NCBI RefSeq assembly: GCF_009469595.2
Contig: NZ_SSXV01000026.1
Span: forward strand, 1 to 64,000
Origin: Thauera sp. 2A1
GTDB lineage: Bacteria; Pseudomonadota; Gammaproteobacteria; Burkholderiales; Rhodocyclaceae
Reading direction: 5' to 3'
DNA length: 64,000 nt
Made by a program: the position numbers and the translations under genes. The notes under the pieces were generated by a model. The model searched no databases and had not been told where the DNA came from. It saw only the letters and a list, made by a program, of their open reading frames with translations. Below, one piece after another: positions 52,350 through 62,500 of this stretch (the first letter of the stretch is position 1; every line of letters begins with the position of its first letter).

Positions 52350-53684
52350 TCAGGCAGGCTGCCCCGCCGGCGGGCCGCCGATGCCCCGCTCCACCACACG
52401 GCCGCGTCCACCGCGCTTGGCCTCATAGCAGGCGCTGTCGGCGGCCTTGAGCACCGCCGAGGGGCTCTGCGCGTGATCGTCGATGTAGGTCAGGCCGATG
52501 CTCGCGCCCACGCGGAAGATCTGCCCCTCCCACGTGAAGACATGCCCTTCGACGGCCTCGAGCAAATCCCCCGCGATGCGCCGCGCATCCTCCGGGCTGC
52601 AGCCGCGCAAGATGAGCGCGAACTCGTCGCCGCCGATGCGGCAGATCAGGTCCTGGGCGCGCACCCGATGCCGCACCAGCTCGCCGATCTCGTGCAGCAG
52701 CGCGTCACCGGCCGCATGGCCGCAGGTGTCGTTCACCTGCTTGAAGCGATCGAGATCCACGAAGCACAGCGCGCCGTGGTCCGCCGCACGCCGCGAGGCC
52801 CTGACCGCCTCTTCCAGCGCCTGCTCGAAGGCGCGCCGGTTCGGCAGGCCGGTGAGCGCGTCGTGCAGCGCCTGGTGCGCGAGCTGGCCGGTGGCTTCGG
52901 CGATGCGGGCCTCCAGGTTGTGGGTGGCGTCGGCGATGGAACGCGCCATGTTGTTGAAACCCTGCTGCAGCTCGCTGATCTCCTGGCCTCCACCGCCCAC
53001 CGTCACGCGCACGTCGAGATCGCCCGCCGCCATGCGCCGCACCGCTTCCACCAGGCGGCTCACCGGCTGGCCGACCGAACGCGCCAGGCGCACCGCCAGC
53101 ACGCCGGTGGCGATCATCGTCGCCAGCACGACGGCGAGCACCGTCAGCACCGTCGCGCGCCGACGCGCCACGTAGGATTTCGTGTCCAGTTCCACATAGA
53201 CCCAGCCGATCACTTCCGGCACGACATCCGCCCTGGCGGCGAGCGCACCGGAATCGAGTTCGTCCACTGCGACCGGCTGCGAGGTGACGGCCGCTGCGAA
53301 ACCGTAACGCCCGGCGCCATGGGAGATGAGATGCGGCGCGCTGGCAGCCGCCAGCGCTTCCAGGTTGGCGATGAGCGCGGTGCCGGCGAGTGCGGCCTGC
53401 GCGCGATCACGCCCATAGATCGCTGCCGCGGCAATGTCCTGCTGTGCCAGCGCAGCGTCCAGCAGACCGCGCATGCTTGCCGCGTTACCCGAGATCACGC
53501 CGTACTCGGCGGCAGGGGCGAGGAAACTGACGATGGCCAGGCCGCGCTCGCGCGTCGCCTGCTCGGCGAGTTCGGCATCGCGGTCGAGGTAGAGCGCGCT
53601 GATCAGCAGCGCGAGCAGGAAGACCGGCGCCAGCACCGTGATGAGCACGCGTTGCGTGAGCGTCATCGTGCGCAGCGGCTTCAT
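52350..53684 (-). CDS. Membrane-bound diguanylate cyclase (periplasmic sensor-HAMP-GGDEF)
   Basis: A 444-residue inner-membrane protein. TM1 about 13-32; a periplasmic sensor about 33-173 (SFLAPAAEYGVISGNAASMRGLLDAAL resembles the sensor of some BarA-type kinases); TM2 about 175-197; HAMP about 197-250; and a GGDEF domain with catalytic GGDEF at 351-355. The inhibitory site RAQD lies five residues upstream. It should make c-di-GMP. It starts by ATGA overlap with the upstream binding-protein gene, so its signal probably comes from that protein and the TonB receptor (inference). Confidence 0.92.
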   Translation of the reverse strand: MKPLRTMTLTQRVLITVLAPVFLLALLISALYLDRDAELAEQATRERGLAIVSFLAPAAEYGVISGNAASMRGLLDAALAQQDIAAAAIYGRDRAQAALAGTALIANLEALAAASAPHLISHGAGRYGFAAAVTSQPVAVDELDSGALAARADVVPEVIGWVYVELDTKSYVARRRATVLTVLAVVLATMIATGVLAVRLARSVGQPVSRLVEAVRRMAAGDLDVRVTVGGGGQEISELQQGFNNMARSIADATHNLEARIAEATGQLAHQALHDALTGLPNRRAFEQALEEAVRASRRAADHGALCFVDLDRFKQVNDTCGHAAGDALLHEIGELVRHRVRAQDLICRIGGDEFALILRGCSPEDARRIAGDLLEAVEGHVFTWEGQIFRVGASIGLTYIDDHAQSPSAVLKAADSACYEAKRGGRGRVVERGIGGPPAGQPA

Positions 53685-54667
53685 GACGCGCACCCCTGCA
53701 CCAGCTCCCGCAACTGCGCATCGGGCGGAACGCCGATGTTGAGCGAGCGCGCCACCTGGCGATTGACCGCCAGCTCGCAGGACGACGCAGGCCGCGCCGG
53801 CGGCAGGCGGCCGGTGCCCGGAGCGGGCTTGCGCAGCCAGTCGGCGACATCCAGCGCCACATCCTCGGGCGTGCTGAACACGGCGGCGAGCGCGCCGGCT
53901 TCGACATAGGCGCGCGAAAAGGCGAAGATCGGCCGCCGGAACCGGTAACTGGTGAGCAGGATGGAGCGCGCCGGATTGGACGCCGACAGTATCGGATCGG
54001 GCAGCACCAGCAGGGCATCGACGTTCGGCAGCAGACGCTCCAGGCCGGCGATGACCTCGCCCGCCTGCGCAACGCCCTCGGGCACGAGCTTGAGGCCGGC
54101 AGCGGTGGCGGCGCGCGCCAGTTCGGGATCGGGCTCGCCGCTCCCGCTGCTGTACAGCAGGCCGATGCGTCCACCGCGCGGCAACACCGCGCCGACCAGG
54201 CGCATCTGCCGCTCGGCCGGCTGGTCGAGGTAGATCGCCGACAGCGCCGCATGCGGGTGACGCGCGCGCAGCGTCTCCCATTGACCGCGGCTGAGCATCA
54301 CCGCCAGCGTGGGACGGCGATAGTGTTCGAGCACCGTGGCGGCCGTCTGCGAGCCGGCAGCAATGATCAGGTCCGCCCGCTCAAGCACCGCCTGATCCAG
54401 ACCGTCGGCGAGATTGCCCGCCGCCAGCAGCGTATGGCCGCTGCCCGCGAGCGCGCGCTGCAGCGCCTCGGCAAAAGTCTGGTGGACGCCACCCGCCTGC
54501 GGCAGCGCCAGCGCCACCTGCATCGCCAGCGCCGGCGCCGCGAGCCCGGGTGCCAGCAGGCAGACGACGAAGAGAAGGAGCACGATGGCGCGGCGAAACG
54601 CGCCCACGGACCGTCCCCAGGCCGCAAGGCTGCTGCAGATCCGGGACGGCCACAGGCTTGGCGACAT
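53681..54667 (-). CDS. ABC-type periplasmic binding protein without transporter partners
   Basis: A 328-residue periplasmic protein of the ABC_sub_bind (TrpX-like) group. It has a signal/anchor segment (AIVLLLFVVCLLAPGLAAPALA, about 27-48) and two alternating domains with LIIAAGSQTAATVLEHYRRPTLAVMLS, IGLLYSSGSGEPDPELARAA, LLPNVDALLVLPDPILSASN and RPIFAFSRAYVEAGALAAVFSTPEDVAL. No ABC permease or ATPase gene is nearby. It lies between a TonB-dependent receptor (5 bp away) and a diguanylate cyclase (ATGA overlap), arguing for a sensing role rather than uptake. Confidence 0.85.
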   Translation of the reverse strand: MSPSLWPSRICSSLAAWGRSVGAFRRAIVLLLFVVCLLAPGLAAPALAMQVALALPQAGGVHQTFAEALQRALAGSGHTLLAAGNLADGLDQAVLERADLIIAAGSQTAATVLEHYRRPTLAVMLSRGQWETLRARHPHAALSAIYLDQPAERQMRLVGAVLPRGGRIGLLYSSGSGEPDPELARAATAAGLKLVPEGVAQAGEVIAGLERLLPNVDALLVLPDPILSASNPARSILLTSYRFRRPIFAFSRAYVEAGALAAVFSTPEDVALDVADWLRKPAPGTGRLPPARPASSCELAVNRQVARSLNIGVPPDAQLRELVQGCAS

Positions 54668-54672
54668 GAGCC

Positions 54673-56760
54673 CTACCAGGACAAGCGCAAGCTCGCGAAC
54701 AGTTGCGGCTCGGCGCGGTAGCGGCCCTCGTGGAACTCGGGATAGCGCCCGCCCACGCTCTGCGCGGTGATCGCGAATTCATTGTCCGAGCGTGCCGGAC
54801 CGAAGCTGCGCGCGAGCTTGACATCCACCCGGTCGCGCGACGGCACGACGTCGCCCTGGTTGAGCCACATCATCTTCTCGTTGTGGTAGTAGCCGATGCT
54901 CGCCCGCCAGCGATCGGGAAGGTCCTTGATCAGCAGCAGCGAGCTCACCGCCTGCGGCGCGCTTACGACGATATCCGGGTCGAGCACGCCCTTGCCGGCA
55001 TCGATCTCGATGAAGGCCTGCGACAGGACGATGCGGCCCCAGCCGGGTCGCCGCCAGTCGATGCTGAACTCGGCCCCGTCCATGACGAAGGAGCCCGAGT
55101 TCAGGAACTCCGAGGCACGCTGCTGCCCGCTCTGCAGGTAGGGTACATAGCCGGCCGGCGGTGGCGCATTGCAGTCCGGTCGGCGTGGGGTGGCACCGGG
55201 GCGCAGCGCGACCACGCTGCCGTCGGGCGCGATGATCGGATTCCAGCAGGTCCGATCGTCCAGATAGCGGTCGTAGCGCTCGTGGAAGACGCGCACATCC
55301 AGGTTGAGCCCCAGGTCCGCCAGCAACGCGACATAGCCGATCTCTGCATAGCGCACCCGCTCCGGCTGAAGCTGCTGCGTGGCGCGCAGGCCGAGGGCCT
55401 TGATCACTCCGCCCTCGCGGTACACCTGTTCGGCGTCGGACTGCAGCAGCGTCGGCGCACGGTAGGCCACCCCTCCCGACAGGCGCATCGAAGACTGTGG
55501 CGACAGCGCAAGGTTGACCGCCAGCCGCGGCGAAAACAGCTCGCCGCTGTAGTCGTGCCTCTCGAACGTGCCGCCGACATCGATCTTGAGCCACTCCAGC
55601 GGCTGCCAGCCAAGGCTGCCGAAGACCTGCGCATGCCGCGCGTACAGCGTGTCGCGGGTGTTGAAGGTATCGGGCGAGCGTGCGCTCTCTTGCCGCACGC
55701 CGGCGCCCATCATGATCTGCCAGGCTGCGCCGAGCCGCGTCGAATACTGCAGCTCGAGATCGTCGCGCGTCGTGTCGACGTCGACGTCGACCATCGCCAG
55801 CCTCGTCTGGCTCCCGCCGAGCTCGACCACTGCGAGACTGCCCGGTCGTGAATGTTCGGTCTGCCGGTAATACTGCAGCGCGAAGCTGGACTCGGCGCCG
55901 AAGCTGTGCAGCCACGCCATGTGGATGTAGTCGGCGCGAGACCGCACCTGATTGTCCGCATCGGACAGGATCCCCGGCACGCCACGTTCGTAGGTGCCGT
56001 CGCTGGTGCCGAGCTGCAGGCGCAGTTCGTCGTGGGGGGTCAATTGGGTCGACGCGGTGAAATTCACCGTATCGACCAGCAGGTGCTCGGCCGGGGTCGC
56101 CGAGCCATCCCGTCTGGCGAAGGAGCGGAAGGTCGTGGCCGCCCGCCGCGAGCCCGACAGCCGCCAGTCGACGGCGCCGCCGGCCGCGCCGCTGAGGCGA
56201 AAGCCATGGTCGTAGAAGCCGTCCTGGCCAAGGCGCGAGATCAGCGTCGCCCCATCCTCGGTCGAGGGCGCACGGGTGATGATGTTGACCACGCCCTGGA
56301 AGGCATTCGCGCCGTAGGCCGCGCCGTTGGGGCCGCGCACCACCTCGATGCGCTCGACGTCGTCGACGCGGATCGGCAACTCGCGCCAGTTGGTGTTGCC
56401 GCGCAGCGGGCTGTTGACCGTGCGGCCGTCGATCATGACCTTGATGCGGCCGTTGTAAGCGTCGCCCAGACCGTGGTTCGCGACCGTCGGCGAACCTCCC
56501 GCCCACTGCGCCACCAGAAAGCCCGGCACCAGGCGCAGCAGGTCGTGGATTTCGGTGAAGCCGGAGGCGGCGATCATCTCGCGATCGATCACCGTCACCG
56601 CCGCGGGCGCGTCGAGCGGCGACTGTGCCAGCCGCGACGCCGTCAGCACGATGGGGATGTCATCGAAGAAGAAATCTCCGGCGCTGGCCGCAAAAGACGG
56701 CAACAGGGCTGCGCCCACGACATGCACGCACAGGACCGATTGCCGCAGCGTCCGCTTCAT
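54673..56760 (-). CDS. TonB-dependent outer-membrane receptor (GGDEF operon)
   Basis: A 695-residue TonB-dependent receptor. It has a signal peptide (SVLCVHVVGAALLPSFAASAG) and a plug domain with PIVLTASRLAQSPLDAPAAVTVIDREMI, the FTEIHDLLRLVPGFLV helix, and VEVVRGPNGAAYGANAFQGVVNIITR-type segments, followed by a beta-barrel ending LFASLRLSW with a terminal aromatic. Domain style is that of vitamin B12/heme-type receptors, but the ligand is unknown. The ATG at 56760 is favoured over the in-frame GTG and TTG just upstream. It is first in a three-gene operon with a binding protein and a diguanylate cyclase. Confidence 0.88.
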   Translation of the reverse strand: MKRTLRQSVLCVHVVGAALLPSFAASAGDFFFDDIPIVLTASRLAQSPLDAPAAVTVIDREMIAASGFTEIHDLLRLVPGFLVAQWAGGSPTVANHGLGDAYNGRIKVMIDGRTVNSPLRGNTNWRELPIRVDDVERIEVVRGPNGAAYGANAFQGVVNIITRAPSTEDGATLISRLGQDGFYDHGFRLSGAAGGAVDWRLSGSRRAATTFRSFARRDGSATPAEHLLVDTVNFTASTQLTPHDELRLQLGTSDGTYERGVPGILSDADNQVRSRADYIHMAWLHSFGAESSFALQYYRQTEHSRPGSLAVVELGGSQTRLAMVDVDVDTTRDDLELQYSTRLGAAWQIMMGAGVRQESARSPDTFNTRDTLYARHAQVFGSLGWQPLEWLKIDVGGTFERHDYSGELFSPRLAVNLALSPQSSMRLSGGVAYRAPTLLQSDAEQVYREGGVIKALGLRATQQLQPERVRYAEIGYVALLADLGLNLDVRVFHERYDRYLDDRTCWNPIIAPDGSVVALRPGATPRRPDCNAPPPAGYVPYLQSGQQRASEFLNSGSFVMDGAEFSIDWRRPGWGRIVLSQAFIEIDAGKGVLDPDIVVSAPQAVSSLLLIKDLPDRWRASIGYYHNEKMMWLNQGDVVPSRDRVDVKLARSFGPARSDNEFAITAQSVGGRYPEFHEGRYRAEPQLFASLRLSW

Positions 56761-56908
56761 TTCCACCAAACCTCGTCCAAACTATTGAAATTTCTGATCA
56801 TGCGAGCGTCGCACATGCCCGGCGACGTGGTCCACCCCGAAGTGGGCCGCCCTGCGGCACCCGACACGCTCGGCCCACTGCCCTCGCAGTGTCTGCCCCG
56901 ATCGACGC

Positions 56909-57523
56909 TCAGGCACGGATCAGGGTGCGCACGCCATTGGCGATGAACTCCACCGCCAGCGCAGCCAGCACCAGGCCCATCACCCGCGTCATGATGTTGA
57001 GCCCTGTCTGGCCGGCGAGCCGGCTGATGGGCCTGGCCAGGCGCAGGGTGACCCACACCACGCCGCCGATCGCCACGCCGATCAGCACCAGCAGCGCCAG
57101 TTGCCACCAGTGGCGGGCATTCTCCGACAGGATGATGACCGAACTCATGGTGCCCGGCCCGGCAAGCAGCGGAATGGTCAGCGGCACCACGGCGATGCTG
57201 GCGCGCTCCGTCGCCTCGTGCGCCTCCTCCGGGGTGGAGCGGTCGCGTCCCGGCTCGGCGTTGAACATGTTGAGCGCGATCAGGAACAGCAGCACACCGC
57301 CGCCCACCTGCAGCGATGCGATCGAGATGCCGAAGATGCCGAGCAGCGTCTGGCCGAACAGCGCCGACACGCCGATCACGACGGCGGTGGCGATCGCCGC
57401 GGTGTTGATCGTGCGGTGCAACTGCGGCCGCGACTGATGCGCGGTCAGGCTCAGGAACATCGGAATGGCGCCGAAGGGGTTGATCAGCGCGAGCAGGGTG
57501 ATGAAGGCCTTCAGCGTATCCAT
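56909..57523 (-). CDS. MarC family membrane protein
   Basis: A 204-residue inner-membrane protein with six predicted spans, of the MarC/UPF0056 family. The N-terminal AFITLLALINPFGAIPMFLSLT and the central PLTIPLLAGPGTMSSVIIL are diagnostic. Despite the name, a drug-resistance role was not supported in E. coli, and the function is unknown. A 139-bp gap separates it from the upstream end of the TonB receptor gene; it is divergent from the UvrD-like ATPase. Confidence 0.93.
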   Translation of the reverse strand: MDTLKAFITLLALINPFGAIPMFLSLTAHQSRPQLHRTINTAAIATAVVIGVSALFGQTLLGIFGISIASLQVGGGVLLFLIALNMFNAEPGRDRSTPEEAHEATERASIAVVPLTIPLLAGPGTMSSVIILSENARHWWQLALLVLIGVAIGGVVWVTLRLARPISRLAGQTGLNIMTRVMGLVLAALAVEFIANGVRTLIRA

Positions 57524-57576
57524 TTATTGTTTCCTCGCGCCGCGGACCTCGTGAGCCCGGCGCGGTTCCGGTCGGG

Positions 57577-57597
57577 GCATGCGAGCATAGCGCATGC
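57577..57597. promoter_or_regulatory. Inverted repeat in the marC/ATPase divergent region
   Basis: GCATGCG (57577-57583) and CGCATGC (57591-57597) flank AGCATAG. The dyad lies about 55 bp before marC and 145 bp before the ATPase gene and is a candidate operator. The rest of the 218-bp gap shows no gene. Confidence 0.35.
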
Positions 57598-57741
57598 GCA
57601 GGCTAGACTATGCTGATCGGCATCAATTGAGCGACTTCCTGCACTCGCCCTCGCTGCAGTGCCACTCGCCACACTTGCCCTGCTGCGACGCACGAACGCC
57701 TCGTGCCCTCTCCGGAACCCGACCCGACACTTCTTCGCTCC

Positions 57742-59442
57742 ATGGCCCGCATCCACCCCGAAGGCTGGCGCCAACTCCCCGGCAGCGGCTCGCGTGCGCG
57801 CGAACTGGCGACGCTGGCGCTGTTAGCCGACACCCTGCCCGACGATTTCGCCGTCTATCACGGTCTGCACTGGACGCGCGCCGCGGGCGATCACACCCTC
57901 TTCGGCGAGATCGGTTTCGCGGTGATGGGCCCCGCCGGTCGCGTGGTGCTGATCGAGCAGCAATCAGGCTTCCTCGAAGAGACCGAGGAAGGTCTGCTGC
58001 GCCCGCCCTCGCGCCGCGCGCGCCGGGTCAGCGTCGAGCTGGCGCGCAGCACCGAGGCTTTGCGCACCCGCCTGCGCCCCCTGCTGCAAGGCGCGGAGCC
58101 GCAGCTCGAGATCCTGTTCTACTGCCCCGATTACCGTGTGCGGCAGCCCGGCACCGCCGGCCTGGATCCGGCGCGCATCGTCGATGCGGGCCGGCGCAGC
58201 GAGCTCGTCGCCATCGTCAAGGCCCTCGCCAGCGAACATCCGCAGCCCGGCCCGCAGGGCGCAGCCGACAAGGCGGCAGCATCGGTCGACGTCGAGCGCC
58301 GCGCCGACCTCCACCGCTTCTTCGCCGACCTGCTCGAGCTCGTGCCCGACGTGCAGGCGCTGGCCGGGCGCGCCGAGGCGCTCACCACGCGGCTCTCCGG
58401 CGGCCTGGCGGAGTGGGCGCGACGCCTGGACTTCAGCCCTTTCAGGCTGCACGTCACCGCCACGGCGGGCAGCGGCAAGACGCAGCTCGCGCTCGCCGCC
58501 TACGACGATGCGCTGCGCGCCGGCCGGCGGCCGCTGTACGTGTGCTACAACCGACCACTGGCCGACCATTTCGCCCGCATCGCACCGCCGGGCGGCGAAG
58601 TGGCGACCTTCCACCAGTTGTGCGACCGCCGCCTGCGCGCTGCCGGCCGGCCGCCCAATTTCGCCGCGCCGGGCGCCTTCCGCCGCATGGAAGCCGACTT
58701 CGCCGCACTCGTGACCGCTGCGCCTGACCCGGCCTGGCGCTTCGACGAGCTGATCGTGGACGAGGGCCAGGACTTCGCCGAAGGCTGGCGCGACGCGCTG
58801 CTGGCGCTGCTCGCCGCGAATGGCCGCGCATGGTGGCTGGAAGATCCGCTGCAGAACCTCTATGGCCGCCCGCCGGTGCCGCTGCCCGACTGGGTGCGCA
58901 TGAGCGCCGACACCAACTACCGTACGCCGGCCGACATCGTCGCGCTCCTCAACCGCCGCCTGCCGCTGCCCGCACCGGTACGCGCCGGCAGCCCGGTTGC
59001 CGGCAGCATGCCGGAAGTGTTCGCCTGGCAAGGCGAAGGCGAACAGGGCCTGATGGACGCGACGCGGCGCGCGATCACGCGCGCGATCGGGCTGGGGTTC
59101 CGGCGCGACATGATCGCGCTCGTCACCTTCCGCGGCCGCGAGCATTCGCGCTTCACGCCCATCACCCATCTCGGGCCGCACCGCCTGCGCGCCTTCTCCG
59201 GCCGCTACGACCTGTTCGGCGAGCCGGAGCACAGCGAAGGCGACCTGCTGATCGACTCGGTGTATCGCTTCAAGGGCCAGTCAGCGCCCTGCGTGATCTT
59301 CACCGAGATCGACTTCGACACGCTCGACGAGGCCACGGTGCGCAAGCTCTTCGTCGGTGCCACGCGCGCGACGATGAAGCTCATCCTGGTGGCGTCGCCG
59401 CGTGCCGCCGCCGCGCTCGAGCCGGACAAGGGTGAACCCTGA
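57742..59442 (+). CDS. UvrD-like SF1 ATPase with degenerate NERD-like N-terminal domain
   Basis: A 566-residue protein. Residues about 15-130 look like a NERD/PD-(D/E)XK nuclease-type domain (FGEIGFAVMGPAGRVVLIEQQSG), but the positions that should be Asp and Lys are G (GEIG) and Q (EQQ), so cleavage activity is doubtful. The rest is a superfamily 1 helicase-type core: Walker A TATAGSGKTQLAL, DEGQ box LIVDEGQDF, WWLEDPLQNLYG, NYRTPADIV, YRFKGQSAPCVIF, and VGATRATMKLILVA. Role unknown; DNA/RNA repair or defence is possible. GTG at 57703 is an alternative start. Confidence 0.8.
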   Translation: MARIHPEGWRQLPGSGSRARELATLALLADTLPDDFAVYHGLHWTRAAGDHTLFGEIGFAVMGPAGRVVLIEQQSGFLEETEEGLLRPPSRRARRVSVELARSTEALRTRLRPLLQGAEPQLEILFYCPDYRVRQPGTAGLDPARIVDAGRRSELVAIVKALASEHPQPGPQGAADKAAASVDVERRADLHRFFADLLELVPDVQALAGRAEALTTRLSGGLAEWARRLDFSPFRLHVTATAGSGKTQLALAAYDDALRAGRRPLYVCYNRPLADHFARIAPPGGEVATFHQLCDRRLRAAGRPPNFAAPGAFRRMEADFAALVTAAPDPAWRFDELIVDEGQDFAEGWRDALLALLAANGRAWWLEDPLQNLYGRPPVPLPDWVRMSADTNYRTPADIVALLNRRLPLPAPVRAGSPVAGSMPEVFAWQGEGEQGLMDATRRAITRAIGLGFRRDMIALVTFRGREHSRFTPITHLGPHRLRAFSGRYDLFGEPEHSEGDLLIDSVYRFKGQSAPCVIFTEIDFDTLDEATVRKLFVGATRATMKLILVASPRAAAALEPDKGEP

Positions 59443-59585
59443 GCCTGCGGGCGGAGGAATCCGGGCTAAGCTCAAAGCATGCCGGCATGCATGCACATCC
59501 CGTGCCGCGTCGCCGACCTCGTTGCGCAAACGCCCATCGACACGACCACGAGCGCCCTGCAGGCCGCTTTGAGGAGGAGCCAGGC

Positions 59586-62500
59586 ATGCCGAATCCGGAC
59601 ACCACCCCCATTGCTGACGCGCTGGACCCCGTCACCCGCGTCGCAGAGTCGATCGCGGCGCGCCTTCCCGCCGACGAGGCCGCCGAAGCCGCCGAATTCG
59701 CGCGCCAATACTACGCGCTGACCGCACCGGAAGACCTCGCCGAACGCCCGCTGGACGATCTCTACGGCGCAGTGCTGTCGCATTGGCATTTCGCCCGCGG
59801 CTTCGCCGGTGGCGCGCCGCGGCTGCGCGTGTACAACCCGCGCCTGGAAGAGCACGGCTGGCAATCGACCCATACCGTGATCGAGATCATCAACGACGAC
59901 ATGCCCTTCCTCGTCGACTCGATCACCAACGAGGTGAACCGCCAGGGCCTGATGGCGCATCTGGTGGTGCATCCGGTGATGAAGATCGTGCGCGACGCCG
60001 AACACCGCATCGTGCGCGTCGCGCGTGCGCGCAACGAGGCTGACGGCCGCTTCGAGTCGCTGATCCACGTCGAGGTCGACCGCCGCACCGAACGCGCCCA
60101 GCTCGACGCGCTGCAGGATGGCCTGCTGCGCATTCTCGGCGACGTGCGCGCCGCGGTGGAAGACTGGCCGCGCATGAAGCAGCGCATCGCCGACATCCTG
60201 AGCGGGCTCGACGCCGCGCCGCCGCCGGTGGCAGCCGCGGAGCTCGCTGAAGGCCGCGCCTTCCTGGAGTGGATCGCCGACGACAACTTCACCTTGCTCG
60301 GCTGCCGCGATTACGACCTGGTGCGCGACCCGGCCGCCACCGGCGCCACCGACGGCAGCGCGGACGAGCTGCGCGCGGTGCCCGGCAGCGGCCTGGGCAT
60401 CCTGCGCGAGCACGGCCAGGCGCTGCCCTCGCTCGCCTTCTCGCAGATGCCGCCGGAGCTGCGCGCCAGCGCCCGCGCGCGCAACCTGCTGACGCTGACC
60501 AAGGCCAACGCGCGCGCCACCGTGCATCGCTCCGCCTATCTCGACTACATCGGCGTCAAGCGCTTCGACGCCGCCGGCGAGGTGATCGGCGAGCGCCGCC
60601 TGCTCGGCCTCTACACCTCGGCCGCCTACAGCGCCAGCCCGACGCAGATCCCGCTGCTGCGCAGCAAGGTCGCGACGGTAACCGAGCGCGCCGGTTTCCT
60701 GCCCAAGAGCCACGCCGCCAAGGCGCTCGCCACCATCCTCGAGCAGTACCCGCGCGACGAGCTGATCCAGACCTCGAGCGACGACCTGTACGACACCGCG
60801 ATGGGCATCCTGCGCCTGGGCGAGCGCCAGCGCACGCGACTCTTCGTGCGCCGCGACAGCTTTGGCCGCTACTACGCCTGCCTGCTGTTCGTGCCGCGCG
60901 AGAACTACAATACCGACGTGCGCCAGCGCATGCAGGCCGTGCTGTCCGAGGCACTGCACGGCGTGTCGGCGGAATTCAACGTGCATCTGTCGGATTCGCC
61001 GCTGGCGCGCATCCTGATCGTGATCCGCACGCTGCCCGGCGCGGCGCCCGATTTCGACGTGCACGAGCTCGAGCAGCGCTTGGTGCGGCTGGCGCGGCGC
61101 TGGGAGGACGACCTCGCGCACGCGCTCGTCGAGGCGGTCGGCGAGGAGCGCGCCAATGCACTGTTCGCGCAGTACGCCGGCGGTTTTGCCGCCGGCTACC
61201 GTGACGAACACGCGCCGCGCATGGCGGTGCATGACATCGCGCAGCTCGAGACGCTGGACGCGCCCGACGCCATCGCGATGAACCTCTACCTGCCACTGGA
61301 GGCGCCGCCGGGCCGGCTGCGCTTCAAGCTGATCCGCGCCGGCGAGCTGGCGCCACTGTCGCAGAGCCTGCCGATGCTCGAGCACATGGGCGTGCGCGTG
61401 CTCGAGGAGCGCCCCTTCGAGGTGCGCCGCAACGATGGCGAGGAGCTGTGGATCGACGACTTCGGCCTCGCCGTGCCCGAGGGCCTCGAGATCGACATCG
61501 AGCACCTGCGCGACCGCTTCCAGGAGACCTTCCTGCGTACCTGGCGCGGCGACAATGACGACGACGATTTCAACCGCCTGGTGCTGCTCGCCGGCCTCGA
61601 CTGGCGCAGCGTGGCGGTGCTGCGCGCCTATGCGCGCTACATGAAGCAGGCCGCCTTCACCTTCAGCCAGCATTACATCGAGCAGGCGCTGGCCGGCCAC
61701 GCGGCGATCGCCGCCGACCTGGTGGCGCTGTTCCGGGCACGCTTCGACCCGGCGCTGGGTGCAGACCGTGACGCCCGCCAGCAGCAGATCGCCGGCCGCG
61801 TCACCGCCGCGCTCGACGGCGTGAGCAACCTCGACGAGGACCGCATCCTGCGCCACTACCTGGCGCTGATCCAGGCCACGCTGCGCACCAACTTCTTCCA
61901 GCGCGGTGCCGACGGCCGGCCCAAGGGCTGGCTGTCGTTCAAGTTCGACCCGTCGAAAGTGCCGCTGCTGCCCGAGCCGAAGCCGATGTTCGAGATCTTC
62001 GTGCATTCGCCGCGGGTGGAAGGCGTGCACCTGCGCGGCGGCAAGGTCGCGCGCGGCGGCCTGCGCTGGTCCGACCGCATGGAGGACTACCGAACGGAGG
62101 TGCTCGGCCTGGTGAAGGCGCAGCAGGTCAAGAACGCAGTGATCGTGCCGGTGGGGTCCAAGGGCGGCTTCGTGCTCAAGCGACCGCCTGCCGGCGGCGA
62201 CCGCGACGCGCTGATGCAGGAAGGCATCGCTTGCTACCAGACCTACCTGCGCGGCCTGCTGGACATCACCGACAACCTGGTGGGCGGCCAGGTGGCGGCA
62301 CCGGCGGACGTGGTTCGCCACGATCCCGACGACCCCTACCTGGTGGTGGCCGCAGACAAGGGCACCGCCAGCTTCTCCGACATCGCCAACCGCACCGCGG
62401 CCGAATACGGCTTCTGGCTCGGCGATGCCTTCGCCTCGGGCGGCTCGGCGGGCTACGACCACAAGGGCATGGCGATCACCGCTCGCGGCGCGTGGGAATC

